The notes below the pieces were generated by a model that made no database searches, had not been told where the DNA came from, and saw only the letters and a list, made by a program, of their open reading frames with translations. Positions 1-11,500 of a stretch of DNA of 64,000 bases are shown in pieces (within the stretch, counting starts at the first letter, position 1; the number at the start of each line of letters is the position of its first letter). The position numbers were made by a program, and so were the translations under genes. The DNA is from Hyphodiscus hymeniophilus (lineage: Eukaryota; Ascomycota; Leotiomycetes; Helotiales; Hyphodiscaceae). The stretch covers positions 806,001-870,000 of the forward strand of contig VNKQ01000008.1 of NCBI GenBank assembly GCA_016508695.1, written 5' to 3'.

Positions 1-737
1 ATACTAGTAAGTTAGCAAACACTCATTTGTATCATAGCAAGCAAACTTTGCTGGAACGAAGGTCGTCCATCTAATGCCAGCCACTCAAAGCCAGTTTTCT
101 ACTCTGCTCTGCTCTACCTCCCCCCCACCCCCCGAAGGACCCTGCATCTCACCGGCACCTCCCACGCATCTGATATTCAAAGCCCCTCATCCGCGGATCG
201 TTCTCGACGATCCCTGCGATTGAATAGTGGACATTTTTACGATTCTGCTGCAATCCCGCCACCCACTCCCTTCCCTTCGCAGTCTCAATAGCGATTGCGT
301 TTGGCCATCGGCCGCTAGGACGCTTCTCCGATCCCAGGAATCAAAAATTGTCCTTCTCGTGCGTCTTCGTCGTCTTCTTCCTCTTCAGCCTCGAAAGCGC
401 CTCCGTGCGTGACTCGACACTTGAATGCCTCATATCGCAAGCCGGAGCTAGTCAGACCTCGAACACACACAAGCGCACACACACACAGACACACAACCAC
501 ACAACTTCCTCGAAACCGGAGGAAGTGAGCTGCGTTCTCCCCTCCTCGTCATGTCATTCAAAGGACGTTCCTCCGCCACATGATAGCCTGCCCTGCCTGA
601 GAGAGAACCCCACAATCCTGATATTCTTTGCGCCCAATTCTCCAGAGTTCAAAGTGTACGAAAACTACTTCCCATTGACTTCTGCATGGTACAACACAGA
701 ATTACCACCAGATGGCCCCACGTTTGGACTGCTAGCC
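1..737 (+). promoter_or_regulatory. Upstream and 5' leader region of the Zn2Cys6 regulator
   Basis: No gene is seen here. The stretch holds a C-rich run at about 119-137 and a CA/CACA microsatellite at about 466-505, both typical of fungal 5' leaders. The frame of the downstream regulator stays open back to about 348, but it has no ATG before 738, so I treat this as promoter and leader rather than coding sequence. Confidence 0.5.
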
Positions 738-2997
738 ATGTCTTCGCCAGCGTTTCGCAAGATACGTTCCCAAGGCCAAGGGGAGAGCAGCGGCTCCACA
801 AGTAATCCAAACAACCAGTCCACACCCGAGTCGACTACGGGATCCGATCCACGCCTTGCCCGCGGTGAGAGTTCAGCTGCGACCACCGGTAGCACATCGA
901 AACGTCGAAGGGTACCAGACACAGTAACCCGCAATGCTTGTCAACTCTGTAAGAAGGCGCGATCTAAAGTACGTATTTCCCTTCTCAGGGCCGCGAGGCT
1001 ACAGTCTTGTGCGCTATCGATGCCCAGCGGCCCAGAGCTATTCAATTCCCTTGACTTACCTCTCTCGTAGTGCGATGGCGAGACGCCTTGCGAAAGGTGC
1101 ACAACTCGCGGAGAAGAATGCGTCTATGAAAGGCATGTCAAGTATGCCAAGGAGGAGCTGGTGAAGGATATCAGGGAACTTAGGGTCGGAAAGAATGTTA
1201 TGGAACGCATTTTCGAGGCCCTATCAAACGACGAAAAAGTGCCCGAGGTCCTCGACCGACTTCGAAGTCGCGAGACGTACGAAAGCATCGTGAAATGGCT
1301 GGGTCCCTCCCATGCACATGGCCTAGGCCGATCGCCCGAACTCGAGACCCTTTCGCCCAGAGAGTCCCATCACTCTGCATTCGAGGGTTCCGACCATGAA
1401 ATGGAAGGCGTTAGCCAAACACCATTTCGGTGGACAGTTGTGACGTCCAATCAGGCTATCATAAACCATCTGTTCCAGTTGTATTTTGCCTGGGTCCACC
1501 CGGTGCACACACTCTTCAGCGAAGGTCACTTCACGGATAGCTTCACGAGGCATACGGACACCTACTGCGCATCTGTTCTCGTAAATGCGATCTGTGCAAT
1601 GGCTTGTCATTTGCACTCTGCCGCAGAACGAGACGAAATCGATTTCGACCAACTAGGGTCAGAGTTCAGCGAAGCCGTACGCGCTGATATTGTTGGCGAA
1701 GACAAGAACAAGGCCACCACCATACAGGCCTTTGCCGTTATGTTTCTAGTCGACTGTGCGCGTTCCAATGTGCCGCGCGCCGCAGCCTATCTAAAACTCG
1801 CGACGGGTCGTTTGCGTAGTATCGCTTCCCAGGATAACGAGGGACACAATGAAGTTCTAAAAACTACTGTTCGTGGTATACGGTCCTTGAACGTGTTTGT
1901 GCTCTGTTCCGTCTCTTCATCTCCAAACACTAATGTACTCAGTGAGTGGGCACAAGCAACCTTCCAAGTGCCTCCAATAATCACTTCTGCCCCGTTCGAA
2001 GACATGGAAGATTATGATGACGAGCTTGACCAGGCGCCATGGTACTATTATAGATACGTCAACGATACATGCCCGGCTTGGCCAGGCTTACTGGCTACCA
2101 CAAACCGAGAGAAACTTAAGCTTGTCAATATCATCAACGATGCTACCACACTCATGTATGCCTCGCATGGCGCAAGGTTATCTGCGAATGATATACTGCG
2201 TCTGTATGGCAGATTCGTAACATGGCGTGAGGAGTTGCCAGACTCTATTGGAAACATTGAGGTCCAGAAGAGTCAAGCTCTTCCTCATGTGCTCTCGCTG
2301 CTGTAAGTAAGACGATCGCTGACGCAATATGTCGTTGACCATAGCTCGTAGAATTCTCTATTCGAATGCGGTCATACAACTTCTTCGGCCGCTGCTTGAC
2401 TACGAGGGGTTCCCCTCATCCCTGGTGGAGGAAATTACTTGGAAGACCGCCCAAGAAGGCTTGTTCCTCCTCGACAAGCATTACAGGACGCAGTACACAT
2501 GTCGTTACCAACCAGTCCTGCAGATGTTTGGAGTTCTCCAACTCAGCGACGTTATTTGCCGGTTCTTTCCCAATGGTGATAATGGAGCTGGCAAGGACGG
2601 CGCGTCGGCGGTCCAATTCGGACTGGAGGTTCTGATCCAATCCTATGTTGGATTTCCAGTCGCAGGTCCATTTCAGGAAATGCTCCGGAGAACAGCAAAT
2701 GATTGCTCGATTTCTCTGCCAAAGTATATTTCGGACCATCTGGCTACACCTCGTCCTCCAAAGCAGAGATATGGCATGGATGACCTTATTGATGCTTGCA
2801 GTCGACTCTCATATGTCCAACCGACGGAAGAGATCCACATTATGTACCTTCCGTCGTTTTCAGTTGATTGGGCATCCAATGCAAGTGCTTATGGTTTCCA
2901 TGAACCTTCAGCCGGTAGACGGTTGCGAGTTCCGTCTGCGGAGGAGAAAAGTGCACAAACTTTGATGCAGATCTCTAATCTGCTCAACGCGAGTTGA
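738..2997 (+). CDS. Zn2Cys6 (GAL4-type) transcription factor, nirA/NIT4-like
   Basis: Predicted nuclear DNA-binding regulator of 702 aa in three exons: 738-968, 1071-2302 and 2352-2997, with introns GTACGT..GTAG and GTAAGT..GTAG. The zinc cluster sits near residues 69-95 and is split by intron 1. Its spacing is C-X2-C-X6-C-X5-C-X2-C-X6-C, beginning CQLCKKARSK and ending RGEEC. A short linker and coiled-coil-like stretch (KEELVKDIRELRVGKN) follow, and then a long middle homology region with 'LYFAWVHPVHTLFSEGHF', as in the fungal_trans superfamily. The arrangement resembles the nitrogen regulators nirA/NIT4, but many paralogues share it, so the target pathway is unknown. ATG 738 is the first ATG in frame. 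The gene stands alone, and coding-like debris follows its stop. Confidence 0.88.
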
Positions 2998-2999
2998 AC

Positions 3000-3800
3000 A
3001 GACCTCTGCATCCAGACTATTGCGCAGAATGCTTCAAACTTGGTGGAAGTCTTCGAGGATTTTTTCATGTTATGATTCTCTGGAGTACAGCGTGGATTCG
3101 GAAAATAGGAAATCTCGCAAGTAGACCCTCGAACACGGCGGAATCTGACCCAAATGTTGTAAAACGAGTATCTCATACTGCTTCTCACAGTGATCCGAAA
3201 TTCTACTGCAGACGCCCAGCATCGACGATTCGACGACAACCTCTTTCAAATAGCTGCCCGAACTCTGCCAGACCTCCTCCATCGTGCATCACCATTCGTA
3301 GAAACCCAAGTTGGCAGAATTCGCACTTGCACAATATTTGGTTCCGGCACCAACTTTGAGACAATGTGCAGACTTCGACTTGCCTCGTCGAATAGGATTC
3401 CTTGGTCTATTATAACGACTGTTCTACCGTTTTGGCTCGGAAGCTGGAGCAGACAGTGTTGATGGTTTCCGCTGAGATCAAGGAGCTTGGTTTCCGTGAA
3501 ATGACGTGGTTTCCGGAGGTGTCTCCGTCCTGGCAGGCCCCTCCTCTTAGCTGCACAACCATCCTCTGTACAACCACAACAATTTGACGACGGGAAACGC
3601 TTAACTGTACTTGAGACACGATCGCATCGTCACCCTAAACTATCGAGATCTGTCGTTGCCAGCGTAGGGCTCATCGCAGGAAAGATTCCAAGGATCGCGT
3701 GTGTACGAACGTCGAGATGATATCGCTGAGCTCAAAGCGTTCATCCATCAGCTTGGTATAGAAGAGCAAATAGAGAGAGCCTCGAGGTGACAAGATAGGG
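3000..3800 (+). pseudogene. Possible decayed coding region
   Basis: Several plus-strand patches read like protein but lie in different frames and cannot be joined by plausible introns. About 3190-3400 contains 'RFDDNLFQIAARTLPDLL'. About 3411-3530 contains 'EIKELGFREMTWFPEV'. About 3570-3715 contains 'FDDGKRLTVLETRSHRHP'. About 3670-3789 contains 'RRDDIAELKAFIHQLGIEE' and then a stop. I do not recognise the family. The pattern fits a gene broken by several small indels, but chance open frames are a real alternative. Nothing on the minus strand is more convincing. Confidence 0.25.
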
Positions 3801-5363
3801 AGTGCTGGCAATGCTCTAGTATCATAAATTCTGTGCCTCCTTCGCAGCCATTGTAAGGTTGTGCTCTCGTAGACGGCGTGGAGGTGGACGGACAGAGCTT
3901 CGAAGGTTCGGCCCCGCTCTGCCTATCCGCCATGGCACTGGGCAGGGGCCGATTAGTCCCCGCAAATGTTGCTGCCCTTCAAGACAAGAAGAAATGGGTT
4001 GGTAGTCTTGGTACGACATATCGCGGGTCGTTGTTGGACGTTGTTATGAACTGCTGGTGCTTGATGCGGATTGATGCGTATTGATGCGTATTGATGACAG
4101 AAGGATGATCATCAAGCACGAATTCCAGGCTGAAGCCACTTGATATATATATGATAAATTCGAAAAGAAAGCAGAAGACAACATGAGCCGGAGAAAACCC
4201 TCCGGTGCGCAATCCTGGACTCACCATTGGCCGCTGCTCGCCCTAGCGGTTTCGTGGCTCATGTTCGGCACGAAAAGACATGTCATGTCCTCTTCTACTT
4301 TCGCATGTTTTCGACTTCACTTCATTCAATCATTCCCTTGAAGTGAAGGTATCCCCAGCTACTCGACAATGATGACCAGCTACAACTACAACCCCGAAAG
4401 TGAGGATCCCAGCTTTGACTTCAAAAGCCCACTGTCTCGGTGTTGTGGCTAGAGAACGCCAATAAGGAAGGTAGCCATGACGATCTGCAGTTACTTACAT
4501 ACGCCTGGGATTTCTGGGTTCGCCAAATCGGCCTCCCTTCTCTTTCCCCCCTCCCAGCATGAGCAGAGCCCCTTGCGCAGACTCGTCTCGTGAAGTACAC
4601 TATGCGAAGGATCAAAAATGGAGAATTCTCTTGGAGAGACGGTCACAAGATTTCAGGACGCCCATCCTCGCGCATTGCAACTGGATACGATGAAAGTTGT
4701 GCGCCCAACAAGAGGTGGGCTTCGACAGGAAGGTTTCCGTGATGAGCGTCGGCCGTTGCCCATCTTCGATTCTTCAATATCTCTTCTACCACCTTGCGTG
4801 GGTTCGAGGGACTTATTTGTGTAAGCCGAACTGCAACTATCATACCTTTGACGGAGTTGTTGAGTTGTTGGTTGTCGGTTCGACGTTCTTCCGCCGAGGC
4901 CGACTAAGTAGTCAACAAATATCACAATTGAGCTGCCGCGTGGCCCTACAATGATTCTGAACGAGTTTCTGAAGAGATTGATTCTATGAGCCATCACTGG
5001 ACCATCTCTTTCGTTACGGCAGAGCGGCGGCTTTGGTACTTTCTTCAAAGTTGCTGACTATGGTCTCACATGATAGCTTCGCATGTGTTTGAAGGGCCCT
5101 TCGCCTTATTCATGTCACGGCTCGTCTTTCTAAGCATATTATTGATTACGACACGCATAATCGCTATGATGTGTAGGCCTACAGCTGGGGACTTGGGTCG
5201 CCCACGACATGTGAAGGTTCGAGAATTTGCGAGTGTTAGTGTGGGCAACACGGGAAGTCCTGCTGCTGATCTCTTGAGCGCATTCGAATGTTTGTGGAAC
5301 ACGAATGAGATAGTGTGCTTGTAATTCCATATTGTTCTTTAAATAAGCGTTGTCTCCGTTCAT
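3801..5363. other. Intergenic stretch, no gene seen
   Basis: All open frames here are short, overlap each other on both strands and lack recognisable motifs or splice-linked continuation. The only structure I see is a short direct repeat at 4061-4096 (separate entry) and an AT-rich TATATATATG run near 4142. Its end is the 3' side of the minus-strand bZIP gene. Confidence 0.5.
4061..4096. repeat. 10-base direct repeat (TTGATGCGTA)
   Basis: Three consecutive copies, TTGATGCGGA, TTGATGCGTA and TTGATGCGTA, are followed by a partial TTGATGA. It lies in non-coding DNA and looks like replication-slippage microsatellite growth. Confidence 0.8.
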
Positions 5364-6522
5364 CTACAAAAATTCCACAACGAGTGAGTCCTCCCCTCTC
5401 TTGCCCCTCCATTTGTTAGTCGCCTCGAAGACATCCTCACAGCCGATGAACGACCATCTCCACTTCCGCGCAAATCCCTCGGTGATCTCCCATCCGCTGA
5501 TATCCCACGGCGGCGACCAAGCGATGATTCCCCGCTGCTCAATCTCTGAAGCAGGAAAGCCCTCAAAGAGCCCGCCGATCGTGTCCGACCACAGCTCACT
5601 AGAATTAATGGGGTCGTCAGCAATTGCATTTTTCGGAATCGTGTCCAAAGCCGAACCATATTCTGGCTCCCGAACCACCTACTCCTCATCAAAAGTTCCA
5701 GTTGCCAAGATAAGATTATCTCTCCAGCGAGGGTGCGGAACGCTGTCGATCCAGCTTTCATGTGGAATAGTGCGTTGGATCTCCGTGGGATGTAGGGACT
5801 CCGGAAGAGACTTGGGAAGTGATGGTCCTGGAAGGATGTGTAATGCTTCGGAATCGCAGTCACTGTCGAAGATCGATCCGAGAGGCGCAAGAAGACGGCG
5901 GTTGATAGCGCTTGCACGGAGGACGTTGAACTGAAGCAGAAGTGATCAAGTGATCTCGAGAAAGTGGGAACATGATTCTCGCGGCCGATGGCCTCTCTAG
6001 CGTAGATGGATCTGAAGCAGCAGACCCGCGTGGGATCAAAGAGTTCCGGCCTTGTTGAGTGCTTTGGCCAAGGAAGCTGGGAAGGTGGAGACTTTCTGTT
6101 GGTCCTCGACCCAGCATGGTATTTGAGGCTCACTTTTACCGATGCCTGTCAGTGGCGTCGAGGCTGGTGCACGAAGCATTTGTGAATGTAGGGCTTTGCG
6201 TCGACCTATGCTGGAGTCAGCAGGATGGGGAGACTTGTCCTTATGGAACCAATCTCTAGGGATGCTCATTCAAAGTCTGAACACTCTTTCACGGATGAAT
6301 TGACGTAGAACGAATTCCCTATACAACCTTATAGATGCCCTGAGATAATTCGGGTCGGGGCTCGACCCAATTTCGATGCGAGTAGTTCAACAACGACCGG
6401 CACGTGTCTGACTTACGGTGAGTCCTCACATTGAGCCTGTTCTGTCTCTTCCTACGGGACGCAGCATCTGTCATGCCAGTCCAGTCATCTTCGATATCCA
6501 AAACCTGATATTTCTCAGCCAA
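5364..6522 (-). pseudogene. bZIP transcription factor with DUF3425 domain, two frame breaks
   Basis: Minus-strand fungal bZIP regulator. Exon 1 (6522-6417) starts MAEKYQVLDIEDDWTG and carries a basic region, RRKRQNRLNVRTHR, that continues as RRK across a 211-base intron (GTAAGT..ATAG, 6416-6206). The DUF3425 part follows with 'PCWVEDQQKV', 'FPLSRDHLIT', 'QFNVLRASAINRRLL', 'IPHESWIDSVPHPRWRDNL', then an 84-base intron (5682-5599) and 'GGLFEGFPASE', 'WDISGWEITEGFARKW' and 'EATNKWR'. The conserved blocks lie in three successive reading states. The frame shifts near 6039-6060, where the first frame hits TGA at 6036, and shifts back near 5941-5945. The two shifts add up to a whole codon, so the ends are again in phase. 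Everything else looks intact. Either this is a recent pseudogene or the consensus carries two indels. The family call is firm; the target genes are unknown. Confidence 0.75.
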
Positions 6523-7105
6523 AATTCCCTGCTAGCAGTGAGCATATCAGTCCGACCTACCTCCGCCAACTGTGGCATTGGGCATTAGCTGAATTGGCTG
6601 TGAAAGCTGATATGCACTCATGGTGGTCAAGTGGCCTTTATTGGAGGTTGTATAGATTGAAAAGCAGCCTCTGAATTGCTAGATCAAAGTTTGATCTCCT
6701 CCTTACGTAGGTCGGCGGCTCACTTGGATATATGCTATCTCCTTACAGCTAGTAGGGATGAGTGTTCCTCGAGACAAGCGACATGCTGGCTTTCTAGTAT
6801 ATTGTAGGAAACAAACTCAACATTTTGCGAAGCCACGATCATAAGATAATAAGATTGGCGATATCGTCTGCTTGGGACAACTTATACTCAAGGTGACAAT
6901 TTACGTGCACGTAGTCCTCTAGACTTACGCTTAACAATGGGACTCTCGCAGTCACCGAAAGGGCATCGCCTGAGACGTTCTGTGACTCGAGAATATGAAG
7001 TGTTCTATAAAAACCCAAGGACCAAGCAGATTTGCGCCGGTCTCTTTTGCTCTCTTCTTTGTCCTACAGGATTCTTGAATCTGCTCTTATTCACTGAACG
7101 TAAGA
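6523..7105. promoter_or_regulatory. Intergenic region between divergent bZIP and SDR genes
   Basis: This 583-base spacer separates the starts of the minus-strand bZIP gene and the plus-strand SDR, so it may hold both promoters. A TATA-like TCTATAAAAA lies at about 7003, roughly 100 bases before the SDR start. No convincing coding sequence is present. Confidence 0.4.
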
Positions 7106-8109
7106 ATGACATTTCACCCCGATTCTCTTCCAGATTTGACTGGCAAGGTCTTCATTGTCACAGGCGGGAGTTCCGGAATGTAAGTTTTCGCCTTTCTGTC
7201 TCATGGTATTCCCAGACTCACCCATGTTGAAGTGGCTACTACACAGTGGCACGCCTCGCCCAGCACGGCGCTCATGTTTACATGTGTGCGCGCTCACCAA
7301 TTAAAGGAAATGGCGCCATCGCTGATGTCAAGACCCTCTATCCACAAGCTCGCATTACTCTCCTAGTGATGGATCACCTCTCACTCGCCAGTGTGGTCTC
7401 CGCCGCCAAGCTCTTTCTCTCCGAAGAAACCACTCTTCACGGCCTCGTGAACAACGCCGGAATCATGGCGACACCCTTCGAGATGACCCGAGACGGGCAC
7501 GAAGCCCAATGGCAGACGAAGTACCTCGCACACTGGGTCCTCACCTCTCACCTCCTGCCCCTCCTGCTCCGCACCTCGAAGGTTCTCCCACCCGGCAGCG
7601 TACGGATCGTCAACCTGTCATCGGTAGGCCACTACTCCGCCCCCAGAGGAGGGATCAACTTCGCCGACACATCCCTCCCGAACGGCACCGGGATGGCTCG
7701 ATACGGCCAGTCGAAACTCGCCAACGTCCTGCATGCAAAGACGCTCCACGCCCTGTACGGACCCGACTCCCCCAGCTCCCGGTCCGGAACGGGCGAGCTC
7801 TGGACCGCAGCCGTGCACCCCGGTCTCGTGAAGAGCGCGATCGGGGAGCGAGCCGAGTTCCCCTTCGGCGCGAGGGCCCTGGTGGAGGTCTTCGCTGCTC
7901 TCGGCGCTAGGGTCGGCGGGGACAAGGGCTCGTGGACGAGCGTGTTCTGCGCGGCTAGTCCGGCCATGAGGAGGGCGCAGAGCGGGTCTTACTACCAGCG
8001 GATCGCGGAGGCGGGGTGGCAGAGCTCCATGGCGAGGGACCCGAAGCTCGCCGCGGAGCTGGAGGAGAGCACGCAGAAGGAGATGCGGAGAGGGGGCTGG
8101 GTCGAATGA
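7106..8109 (+). CDS. Short-chain dehydrogenase/reductase (retinol-dehydrogenase-like)
   Basis: NAD(P)-dependent oxidoreductase of 316 aa, substrate unknown. Exons are 7106-7179 and 7233-8109, with a GTAAGT..GAAG intron of 53 bases that splits the Ile of the dinucleotide-binding motif. Once spliced, the classical SDR signatures are all present: TGGSSGIG near residue 20, NNAG, catalytic Ser in VNLSSVGH, and YGQSK (Tyr and Lys). Length and the C-terminal 'YYQRIAEAG' region fit the fungal light-induced BLI-3/BLI-4 and WW-domain-oxidoreductase-like SDRs. The exon is strikingly GC-rich compared with its flanks, which is why a 172-codon antisense frame also stays open over it. No neighbour suggests a pathway. 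Confidence 0.85.
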
Positions 8110-8530
8110 ACGGAGTGGGAAGAGGTGGCTCGTCACGAGCGAGAGAGGGCCTGTGTAGACTCATAAAAGTCGCAGCATGAAGCAGACAGAACGAAGCAAG
8201 TTGCAACATGCACATTCAGCTCACAGCGAAACGATCACTGGTAGATATCAGGTGTCAAATTTTTGTGAAGCTCCTCATCATCTGCATAAAGTACATATAG
8301 CTCTCAGGCTACATCATCTGTCTCGAAGCTCGACTTTTGCTTCGCTCGTTCGCTCGAATACAAATTAAGTATCATGATATACGTCAGAGGGTCGAAGACG
8401 GGTGTGACTTCGAGCCCGTATAAAACACGCATGCATCCCTTCCAATCCCTCAACCAAACGCCAAGCTGAATGCCCTGAATGCTTTTCTTTCCAATACAAG
8501 ACCGGCTGCGCCGTTCCTTCAGTGAGGTGC
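8110..8530. other. Convergent 3' spacer, no gene seen
   Basis: This 421-base region lies between the convergent ends of the SDR and Nup155. Small open frames on both strands lack ATG-linked, motif-bearing content. It probably holds the two 3' untranslated regions. Confidence 0.5.
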
Positions 8531-11500
8531 TCACAGATAGTTTGCGATGCTTTGTAGCAAAGCCCGGTGTTGAGCTCGCAACTCCGGTGTTCCCAGATTG
8601 GGTTCGACTGTTTGCAACAACTCCGCGATCTCCTGGGCATTTCGGTCGCTGCCAAAGATAGGCTTATTGGTCCGAGCGCAGTCGTTATACCATTGCTGGC
8701 AGACATACAAAATATGTGCAGCTAGTGTATTCCTGGCGCGACCAACCCAAGGGTGTACTTCATTCCAAAACATGTCTTGGAGGGTGGCGACGATCGATTC
8801 ATGTGAGAATTTGACGTGGAGGAAGAGATCCGGAATCCAATAGTCAGGAGCGTTGCTGGGATGGTTGATTGCGTATGTCTCGATCATGGGGATGAGCATC
8901 GATGGTGAAAAGGTGAGTTGGGAGTAGTTCAAACGGGGGCCCATTTGACGGATAACATTGACAACAGCTTCCCATGGCTGTTGAGTAGAGGTAGGATCCT
9001 CGACGACAGTTTGGTGAGTAGATGTGAGATAGTACTGCCAAGCAGCATTGATATCGGTCGGGTTGCGGTGATTGGCGGCCTCGAAGATCAAAAGGGACAA
9101 GTCGTAATAAGATGCTTTGTCCGTGAACTCGTTAAACAGCTTCATAGATGGTCAGTTGTGCATTGACATGGAATTCGGTATCACTTACTTCGTTTAGGGA
9201 GAGAATTTTTCCATCGAGCTTCTGGATTTCAGCTGTCCTCCGAGCTGGATCGATCTCACGGGGGTCGGCTCTGAATTTATGAAGTACTTCATCTTGGATG
9301 TTGGAAATCTCAAGGAATTCACTGACTTCATAAAGTAGGACTTGTCGCTGTTGACGCCCAACTCCCCCACTTTGAGTTGAAGCGTTGGCTTTGGCTGAGC
9401 TAAGATATTGCATACGACGGGCAAGGGCGATTTGAAAGTCACTCCTGGCTAAATCCGCTTGGACAGTTGCAGCATTAAAATATTCGCCATTGTAGGAATA
9501 GAACTTCCATAGAAGATCAGCTCCGTCGGCACTGTCCCTTGCAATTTGTGTCAAGTAGCGAACAACAAACGGAGATTGGGCGGAGAGTAATCGGTCGTTC
9601 CATCCTTGAGTCAGATACCACTCGTATAGATCGAATTGGAACAGTTCGTCATCCGAGTCGTTGACCACAGCATAGGCTTCATTCCTTTTTGTGGCGATGA
9701 GACTTGGGCGACCGTCGACCAATTCTGGCTGCAGGCTCGTTTCTTGATCAACCAATTGCAGGATGTTGTGAATGATATCGTAGCAATACTTTCGATTGTT
9801 GTATTCCTCAACGCGGCTATCACCAACAGGCCTGCCGTCCTTGACCCAGGCCAAGGCTTTATTACCTCGATCGTGCTCCTTGGCAACGTTGAGAGCGAGT
9901 TGAATGGCGCCCGCAAAGAATTGAAGGTTGGCAAACCCATTGGCAGCATTGTACAAGTTTGGATTCCCTAGTGCCCCCGCTACTTGATTGAACAGGCGCA
10001 AACTTTCGTTGAGAAGAGATCTTCCTCGCTCTGTCGCTGCACCTAGTTCTGAAGCCTTCTTGAGCTGTTCTTGGGCCTTGAAAATGACAACATCATCGGC
10101 ACTGCAGAAGCTGCCACATCGTCGCCGTAGAGCATCAGCGACAGTGTCTACATTTGAGCCACTGGCGATGTTACGATTGACAATAGCTTTGACAAGGACT
10201 TTCGCGAGATCCTTGCCCTGATCTGTGGAGAAGAGGATTTCATAAGTGAGATCGCGTAGTTTTTGTTTGGTAGCGTCATCCAATGTGGTCCAAATTTGGT
10301 CAACTCGTTCATCGAACAGCATCTGCACGAAAGAGATACCCTCAATTATGCTCAAGTTCAACATCAGAAGAGAGTGAAGAGCTTGGTGTTCACCCTGGAG
10401 AGCGACATCCTCTTGTTGGCTGGCTGCTCGCTGGAAGCCGTCAGGTCCTGCAAGACCCTCAATAAAGGATTTGTTCTTCTCCAAGAATTGCGAAAGTCTT
10501 GTGAGGTTTTCTTGAACGGAGATGAGTTTGGGGATCGTGATAGTAGCTTCGATTGTTATAGAGCCAGTTCTATGGACCCTTGGGGTGATGACCGAGGCTT
10601 TCCATAGTGAACGAATGAGACGACCCATATACAGCGCGAGGCCCTCGTGTCTCGAAGAAGGTCGCACATTGTCAATGGCATGTGCTGGTCCTTCTGAAAC
10701 AGAATTCTGATCAATGGAAGGGCGGCCTCCGAATTCGACGTAGCATTTTCGTGCCAGTTCGAGGGTTTCAGGATCGTTGATTCTGGCAAGTCGGGCTTCT
10801 CCTGAAGGCGCCACATCACTCCCTTGACCGCATGCCACAGCCAGGGCAGTAGCAGTAGTTTCACCCCGGCCATATTGTCGGATGAATTTCTTGATTTCGT
10901 TCTCAAGTCCTTCGTCACCACCCTGGTTGCGAATAGCTGCAGCAAACATGTCTACCAGTCGTCTTCGGCGAATGATATGAATGCCAGTGTTGGTAAGAAT
11001 CGCAACTTCAGTTGGTGGCTCGTCGAATTGAACAGCAAGTTCGTTTCCAAAGCCCAGAGGTTGGGACGTAGCAGCGAAAGGCTGTGTGACCAAGCCGATA
11101 TCTTCCATCATGCTGTTCAGGTCTATCCAGTTGCCCTGCTCGTAGTATCTTGTTGCTTGCGCAGTGATATCTCGTGCTTGCAGTGCAATACGGCCTGTAT
11201 CAGGACCGGATAAAAAGAGGGCATCGCGGTCTGGGCGGTCCGCCTTGCAAACAAAGCACACGAAGAAACCGGGTGGGTAGCGCAAGCCTATTCTTGTGCG
11301 AGCAAGAGCTGTCGAGGAGATTTCAGGAGTGCCCTGAGCCTGCAAGTACACTTGTCCAGGCGGAGGTGGAGGCGGTGGTGTGACTCTGGGAGGAAACTTG
11401 ATGTGTTGAATTTGCATGCTTTGTGGGGCACCCTGCGCGGTGAGATAGCCATAGGCCTTGGTAGCGCTTAGAAAAAGCCGACACCCGGTGGAGGTAGTGG

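Noticed and set aside
348..737. Extension of the Zn2Cys6 protein upstream of 738
   Set aside because: The frame is open, but there is no ATG and the sequence is CA-repeat and C-rich leader.
5360..6133. 257-codon minus-strand frame, longest in the bZIP locus
   Set aside because: It is the one frame that carries none of the DUF3425 motifs; the real blocks lie in the other two frames.
7618..8136. 172-codon minus-strand frame over the SDR at 7.1 kb
   Set aside because: Arg/Pro-rich antisense shadow of a very GC-rich exon; the plus strand has all SDR motifs.
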